From NCBI GenBank assembly GCA_021442745.1, contig JABUSI010000423.1, positions 1 to 16,043 of the forward strand: a stretch of DNA of 16,043 bases, read 5' to 3'. Made by a program: the position numbers and the translations under genes. Positions 12,568 through 16,043 of the stretch are shown in pieces (within the stretch, counting starts at the first letter, position 1; each line of letters opens with the position of its first letter). The notes beneath the pieces are model-generated. The model ran no database searches and had not been told where the DNA came from. It saw only the letters and a list, made by a program, of their open reading frames with translations. This stretch comes from Erysipelotrichaceae bacterium. GTDB lineage: Bacteria; Bacillota_I; Bacilli_A; Erysipelotrichales; Erysipelotrichaceae.

Positions 12568-14634
12568 CTAAGCTTCCTTATCCTTTGCAGCCTGTGCAAT
12601 TACCTTATCGGCAACCGGTTGCGGAGCAACGTCGTAACGTTCAAACTTCTGGGTATAGGTACCGATACCTTGTGTCATGGAGCGCAATTCGGTTGCGTAT
12701 ACCATCATTTCAGCCATTGGTACTTCAGCCTGGATAATCTGGTTTTCACCGACCATATCCTGTCCCATAATCGTTCCTCTGCGCTTTGTCAGATCACCGA
12801 TTACAGTACCCGTATATTCATCCGGTACGGTTACTTCCACAGAAACGATTGGTTCCAGCAATACCGGTTTAGCCTTCGGCATACCTGCCTTATAGGCAAT
12901 GTGAGCAGCCATCTTGAAGGCGATTTCCTTAGAGTCTACTTCATGGTAAGAACCATCGTACAAGGTAGCCTTAACACCAACAACCTTATAACCGGCCAAT
13001 ACACCGGATGTCATACATTCACGCAAACCTGCTTCAACAGCCGGGAAGTACTGACGAGGAACGGCGCCACCGAATACTTCTTCCGCGAATTCCATTTCTT
13101 CGGATTCACATGGTTCGAAACGTACCCAGACGTGACCGTATTGACCGGCACCACCGGATTGTTTCTTATGTTTACCTTCCACTTCCACCTTAGCACGAAT
13201 CGTTTCACGATACTGTACTCTTGGCTTTGTGTATTCAACTTCTACTTTATACTTCGTCTTCAGTTTGTTCTTGATGACATCAAGATGCTGATCACCTAAA
13301 CCGTATACAACGGTTTCTTTTGTTTCACGGTTGATTTCAATGAATACGGACTTGTCTTCTTCGGTAATTCTCTGCAAAGACTGACTCATCTTGTCTTCAT
13401 CGGCACGTGTCTTCGGCCAGATTGCCATACCCAGCATACCACGAGGGAATTCGATGGCAGGATAAGTAACGGTTGTTCCCTTTGCTGCCAGAGTATCGTT
13501 GGTTTCCGTATACTGCAGTTTGATAACGGCACCGATATCACCGGTAAACAGTTTACCGACACCAACCTGGTTCTTACCCTTGATGATGTAGGTCTGGTTC
13601 ATCTTTTCAACCTTATCCTTCTGAACGTTAACCAGTTGTGCATCGGTGGATACGACACCGGTCATAACCTTAATCAGGGAAATACGACCTGCAAACGGGT
13701 CAACAATCGTCTTGAATACGAATGCGGTGGTTGCTTCGGATTCGCTGGTTTCCAGCATAACAGGTTCACCGTTCGTATCCGTTGCTTCGACAACACCCTT
13801 TTCCGCATAAGAAGGCATGTATTCGACAACCAGATCCATTAAACGTTCAATACCTGTCATATTGACGGCACTTCCGCAATATACCGGATGGATTTCACCA
13901 TGACGGATACCATAGCGGACACCCTTGGCGATTTCTACGTCCGTGAAGGCTTCTCCTTCAAAGAATTTTTCCATCAATGCTTCATCAGACATTGCTACGG
14001 CTTCCGTAATTTCAGCCATGTAAGCTTCTACGGTATCAGCCAGTTCCGCCGGAACATCCTTCGGTGTCTTGGAATCATTGTAATACCAGGCTTTGTTTTT
14101 CAGAATGTTTACGGAACCGACAACCTTACCGCCTTCCATAATCGGAACTTCGAAAGGAATAACGGTCTTACCGAACTTGTCACGCAAAGCCTGATAAGCG
14201 GTATCAAAAGATGCATGTTCTTCATCAATCTTATTTACGAAGAAGATAGCAGGAATCTTTCTTGCTTCCACTTGCTTCCATGCACGGATCGTACCGGTTT
14301 CGACACCGTCTTTTGCGCCGACAACGATTAACGCATTATCGGCAACTGCCATACCGGATTCCGCTTCACCCGCAAAATCCAGATAACCCGGAGTATCGAT
14401 AAAGTTAATTTTGCAATCTTTCCATTCAATCGGGGCAATACCGGTATAAATACTCATACCACGCTTTGCTTCTTCCGGATCGTAGTCCATTGCACTGTTA
14501 CCGTCAACCGTTTTACCCATACGGTCGATGGCTTTTGTGAAATACAACATGGATTCCACTACGCTTGATTTACCTGATCCGCGATGTCCCAGAAGGCACA
14601 CGTTACGGACTTCACTGGATGTATAGTCTCTCAT
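12568..14634 (-). CDS. Elongation factor G-like protein (EF-G paralogue with altered GTPase centre)
   Basis: A 688-residue protein with the full EF-G domain order. The G domain has P-loop GHRGSGKSS (16-24), switch I KRGMSI (57-62), DTPGYLDF (80-87), NKID (134-137) and CGSA. Domains III-V follow, with KQSGGAGQYGHVWVRFEP and the domain IV tip GSYHEVDSKEIAFK, where the His needed for translocation is kept. It differs from housekeeping EF-G, which has GHVDAGKTT, RGITI and DTPGHVDF: the P-loop Asp is Gly, the switch I Thr is Ser, and the catalytic His (EF-Tu His84 equivalent) is Tyr84. It therefore belongs to the EF-G-like/FusA2 group, and a canonical fusA is expected elsewhere. The ATG at 14634 has AGGAGG upstream. 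It follows the ankyrin gene by 13 bases, behind a leader with an attenuator. Confidence 0.93.
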   Translation of the reverse strand: MRDYTSSEVRNVCLLGHRGSGKSSVVESMLYFTKAIDRMGKTVDGNSAMDYDPEEAKRGMSIYTGIAPIEWKDCKINFIDTPGYLDFAGEAESGMAVADNALIVVGAKDGVETGTIRAWKQVEARKIPAIFFVNKIDEEHASFDTAYQALRDKFGKTVIPFEVPIMEGGKVVGSVNILKNKAWYYNDSKTPKDVPAELADTVEAYMAEITEAVAMSDEALMEKFFEGEAFTDVEIAKGVRYGIRHGEIHPVYCGSAVNMTGIERLMDLVVEYMPSYAEKGVVEATDTNGEPVMLETSESEATTAFVFKTIVDPFAGRISLIKVMTGVVSTDAQLVNVQKDKVEKMNQTYIIKGKNQVGVGKLFTGDIGAVIKLQYTETNDTLAAKGTTVTYPAIEFPRGMLGMAIWPKTRADEDKMSQSLQRITEEDKSVFIEINRETKETVVYGLGDQHLDVIKNKLKTKYKVEVEYTKPRVQYRETIRAKVEVEGKHKKQSGGAGQYGHVWVRFEPCESEEMEFAEEVFGGAVPRQYFPAVEAGLRECMTSGVLAGYKVVGVKATLYDGSYHEVDSKEIAFKMAAHIAYKAGMPKAKPVLLEPIVSVEVTVPDEYTGTVIGDLTKRRGTIMGQDMVGENQIIQAEVPMAEMMVYATELRSMTQGIGTYTQKFERYDVAPQPVADKVIAQAAKDKEA

Positions 14635-14647
14635 TGTCGATTTCCTC

Positions 14648-15316
14648 CTACTTCAACATACCTTGTAAAGGATCCAGGCATTCCGTACGTACGTAGTGAA
14701 CTGCCTTGTTTCCGTTTACATCGGTTAATTCTTTGTCTGCACCATTATCCAACAGATATTGAACCAATTCGGTATAACCTGTATAAGCCACTCTCATCAA
14801 AGCCGTGCATCCGTGTTCATCCTGAGCATTTACGTCAGCACCGCGTTCCACCAATAAAGAAATAACGTATGGCTTGCACGCATTGCATGCTTCCATCAGG
14901 GAAGTACGTCCGGCTTCATCCTTGGCATTGATATCCGCACCATTATCCAGCAACAATGCTACAACATCATCATGACCTAAGAATGCAGCTCTCATCAATG
15001 CGGAACGTCCCTTATTGTCCTGTCCCTTTGCTGCTGCGCCGTTTTCAATCAACAGCTTACAGATATCAAAATGACCCTTCTTGGCAGCTGCCATAATAGC
15101 CGTCTTGCCGTTAGCGTCTTTCATATTTACATCTGCACCTTCTACCAGCAATTTACGAACAACATCCATGTGTCCGCGCTTTGCCGATCTCATCAATGCG
15201 GTACGTCCTTCCGGATTCGTAACGTTTACGTCAGCACCCATTGCCAATGCTGAGCTTACTTTTGCTACATCACCGCTTGCAGCTGCATCGAAAAATGTTT
15301 TGTTTACTTGATCCAT
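14648..15316 (-). CDS. Ankyrin-repeat protein
   Basis: A 222-residue protein made almost entirely of ankyrin repeats: an N-terminal cap repeat (about 4-35), five full 33-residue repeats (36-68, 69-101, 102-134, 135-167, 168-200) and a partial C-terminal repeat (201-222). The consensus NGRTALMRAAxxGHxDVVxLLLxxGADVN is plain in most of them. There is no signal peptide or membrane segment, so it is a cytosolic protein-binding scaffold with no enzymatic part. The ATG at 15316 has AAAGGAGG upstream. It is the first gene of an operon with the EF-G-like gene, 13 bases apart, behind a leader ORF and terminator. A binding partner cannot be deduced; the EF-G paralogue or the ribosome are obvious candidates. 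Confidence 0.94.
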   Translation of the reverse strand: MDQVNKTFFDAAASGDVAKVSSALAMGADVNVTNPEGRTALMRSAKRGHMDVVRKLLVEGADVNMKDANGKTAIMAAAKKGHFDICKLLIENGAAAKGQDNKGRSALMRAAFLGHDDVVALLLDNGADINAKDEAGRTSLMEACNACKPYVISLLVERGADVNAQDEHGCTALMRVAYTGYTELVQYLLDNGADKELTDVNGNKAVHYVRTECLDPLQGMLK

Positions 15317-15356
15317 ATGCTTATCCTCCTTTTATGAATCCTGTTATTTGTTTGTT

Positions 15357-15389
15357 AAAAAAGGATTAACGCAAAAAGCACGCTAATCC
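15357..15389 (-). terminator. Leader terminator upstream of the ankyrin/EF-G-like operon
   Basis: GGATTAGCG (15381-15389) pairs with CGTTAATCC (15363-15371) over nine positions, one G-U, around a nine-base loop, and six T follow on the minus strand. The stop codon of the 37-codon leader ORF (15383-15385) is inside the 5' arm. No promoter-like sequence is apparent in the 40 bases between the hairpin and the ankyrin gene, so operon expression probably depends on read-through. Confidence 0.88.
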
Positions 15390-15496
15390 CCATTAAAAAC
15401 ATGATGAACTTTGCACCCTAAAACCCCGCCAAAAGTCATACCTTCAACATCGAAAGTTCTCTTTGCTGGACTAACAAAAGCAATACTTCTAACCAT
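15383..15496 (-). CDS. Small 37-codon ORF, candidate regulatory leader peptide
   Basis: On the minus strand an ATG at 15496 is preceded by GAGGCGA (about 7-10 bases upstream) and opens 37 codons ending in TAG. The peptide begins MVRSIAFVSPAKRTF, contains FGGVLGCKVHH and ends VFNGD; I recognise no family. Tandem His codons and a Cys lie close to its end. It is well placed: a promoter lies about 45 bases upstream, and its stop codon falls inside the 5' arm of an intrinsic terminator that precedes the ankyrin/EF-G-like operon. A ribosome at the last codons or the stop would cover that arm and stop the hairpin forming. This suggests a leader peptide for transcription attenuation. Alternatives are an independent small protein, or chance inside a structured leader RNA. 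Confidence 0.6.
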   Translation of the reverse strand: MVRSIAFVSPAKRTFDVEGMTFGGVLGCKVHHVFNGD

Positions 15497-15539
15497 GATA
15501 AATTCGCCTCATTTTCTATTGCTAATCTAGGGTAATTAC

Positions 15540-15567
15540 ATTGTACCTTAAATACGGAAAACTGCAA
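15540..15567 (-). promoter_or_regulatory. Promoter of the leader ORF and ankyrin/EF-G-like operon
   Basis: TTGCAG (15562-15567) and TACAAT (15540-15545) with a 16-base spacer on the minus strand. The predicted start near 15533 gives an untranslated leader of about 37 bases before the small ORF. Between this and the NAGPA gene terminator (15568-15647) I see only AT-rich sequence. Confidence 0.6.
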
Positions 15568-15647
15568 GGGGTTTCATAAATTTACATATATTTTCATTTA
15601 TCATAGTATCTGAAAATACTTTTCAGTTATTTACATAAAAAATACAT

Positions 15648-15676
15648 AAAAAATCTGCAGAAAATTCTGCAGATTT
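15648..15676 (-). terminator. Intrinsic terminator of the phosphodiester glycosidase gene
   Basis: AAATCTGCAG and CTGCAGATTT (15651-15660 with 15667-15676) pair perfectly over ten bases around a six-base loop, and the minus strand continues with T-rich sequence. It starts four bases after the stop codon. Confidence 0.8.
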
Positions 15677-15680
15677 CGAA

Positions 15681-16043
15681 TTAATCAACCACAATCCAGG
15701 CCGTCGGGACTTCCCGTTCACCCGTTGCCGTATAGGCTACCGGCTTGTTCTTTAATTTACCTTCGATAGCCAATACCGTGGAAGCTCCACCGTCCAGGTT
15801 TGCCGCATTATACACGTCATACCGTTCCAGAATGTCGATACATACGTTCAGATCGACACCCAAAGACGTTGCCGAACGTCCGTCAACGGTTAAAAATACG
15901 ACAATACCATCCTGACGCTGACCGATAACCGTACGAGGGTGAACACCCCATCCGCCGTTACCGGATACTTCGGCTTTCTTACCGTTGACAATTAAGAACG
16001 GCCCGAAGTCCACACCATTGTAGACACCTTTCTTAATCGCATC
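15681..16043 (-). CDS. Phosphodiester glycosidase (NAGPA domain, DUF2233), 5' part outside the window
   Basis: The frame is open from the right edge to the TAA at 15681, giving the last 120 residues. They form the end of a NAGPA/DUF2233 domain: GPFLIVNGKKA, WGVHPRTVIGQRQDGIVVFLTVDGR, GVDLNVCIDILERYDVYNAANLDGGASTVL and the C-terminal VPTAWIVV. The NLDGG(A/G)S element is the family hallmark. Bacterial members are usually exported or membrane-anchored proteins linked to cell-surface or extracellular polysaccharides; the N-terminus needed to judge export is not in the window. The protein appears to end right after the domain, and a terminator follows. Confidence 0.9.
   Translation of the reverse strand, partial: DAIKKGVYNGVDFGPFLIVNGKKAEVSGNGGWGVHPRTVIGQRQDGIVVFLTVDGRSATSLGVDLNVCIDILERYDVYNAANLDGGASTVLAIEGKLKNKPVAYTATGEREVPTAWIVVD

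Noticed and set aside
12409..13299. Long plus-strand open frame of 296 codons
   Set aside because: It lies mostly antisense to the EF-G-like gene and the start of the kinase gene, has no family resemblance, and spans a terminator. It is a shadow of the minus-strand codon usage.
14648..15316. Regular repeats of about 99 bases, first considered as a DNA repeat array
   Set aside because: They are the coding repeats of 33-residue ankyrin units, not CRISPR or tandem DNA repeats.
15383..15496. Resemblance of the leader peptide start to the ErmC leader peptide
   Set aside because: Only a loose similarity (SI-FV-S type residues) over a few positions; too weak to claim a macrolide-type arrest sequence.

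Overview
The window looks like a chromosomal segment of a low-to-moderate GC Gram-positive bacterium (Bacillota). Support comes from strong AGGAGG-type ribosome binding sites, GTG/ATG starts, a THI-box (TPP) riboswitch before thiT, a BglG/LicT-type PTS operon, an Ntdp (DUF402) phosphatase and a lipoprotein with a Gram-positive-style lipobox. An Erysipelotrichia-like gut or oral organism is my guess; no rRNA or other phylogenetic marker is present to settle it. Almost everything is on the minus strand, so transcription runs right to left; only the methionine sulfoxide reductase gene (4853-5341) is on the plus strand.

Left part (1-6190): a response regulator and sensor histidine kinase pair overlap by ATGA, and the kinase runs off the left edge. 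Upstream lie pyrG (CTP synthase) behind a promoter plus an attenuator-like terminator, an Ntdp-type nucleotide phosphatase, and the ECF thiamine transporter S-component ThiT behind a TPP riboswitch whose expression platform appears to hide the Shine-Dalgarno sequence. Divergent from thiT is a free methionine-R-sulfoxide reductase, which converges on an AAC(3)-family acetyltransferase across a bidirectional terminator that overlaps both stop codons.

Middle (6190-11000): about 350 non-coding bases with three stacked terminator-like hairpins, then an alpha-glucoside PTS operon transcribed as antiterminator, EIICB, GH4 6-phospho-alpha-glucosidase, EIIA. Its leader holds a good promoter, a ribonucleic antiterminator (RAT) and an overlapping intrinsic terminator. 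Unphosphorylated or activated antiterminator would bind the RAT and switch on its own operon. This block looks more AT-rich than its surroundings. Right of it are a thioredoxin-fold lipoprotein and a PfkB-family (pseudouridine kinase-like) kinase.

Right part (12520-16043): an EF-G paralogue with an altered GTPase centre lies directly downstream of a gene for a seven-repeat ankyrin protein. Upstream of this pair is the most interesting object here: a promoter, a 37-codon ORF missed by length cut-offs, and an intrinsic terminator whose 5' arm contains that ORF's stop codon. It reads as a leader-peptide attenuator in front of a translation-factor operon. The window ends in the C-terminal part of a phosphodiester glycosidase (NAGPA-domain) gene.
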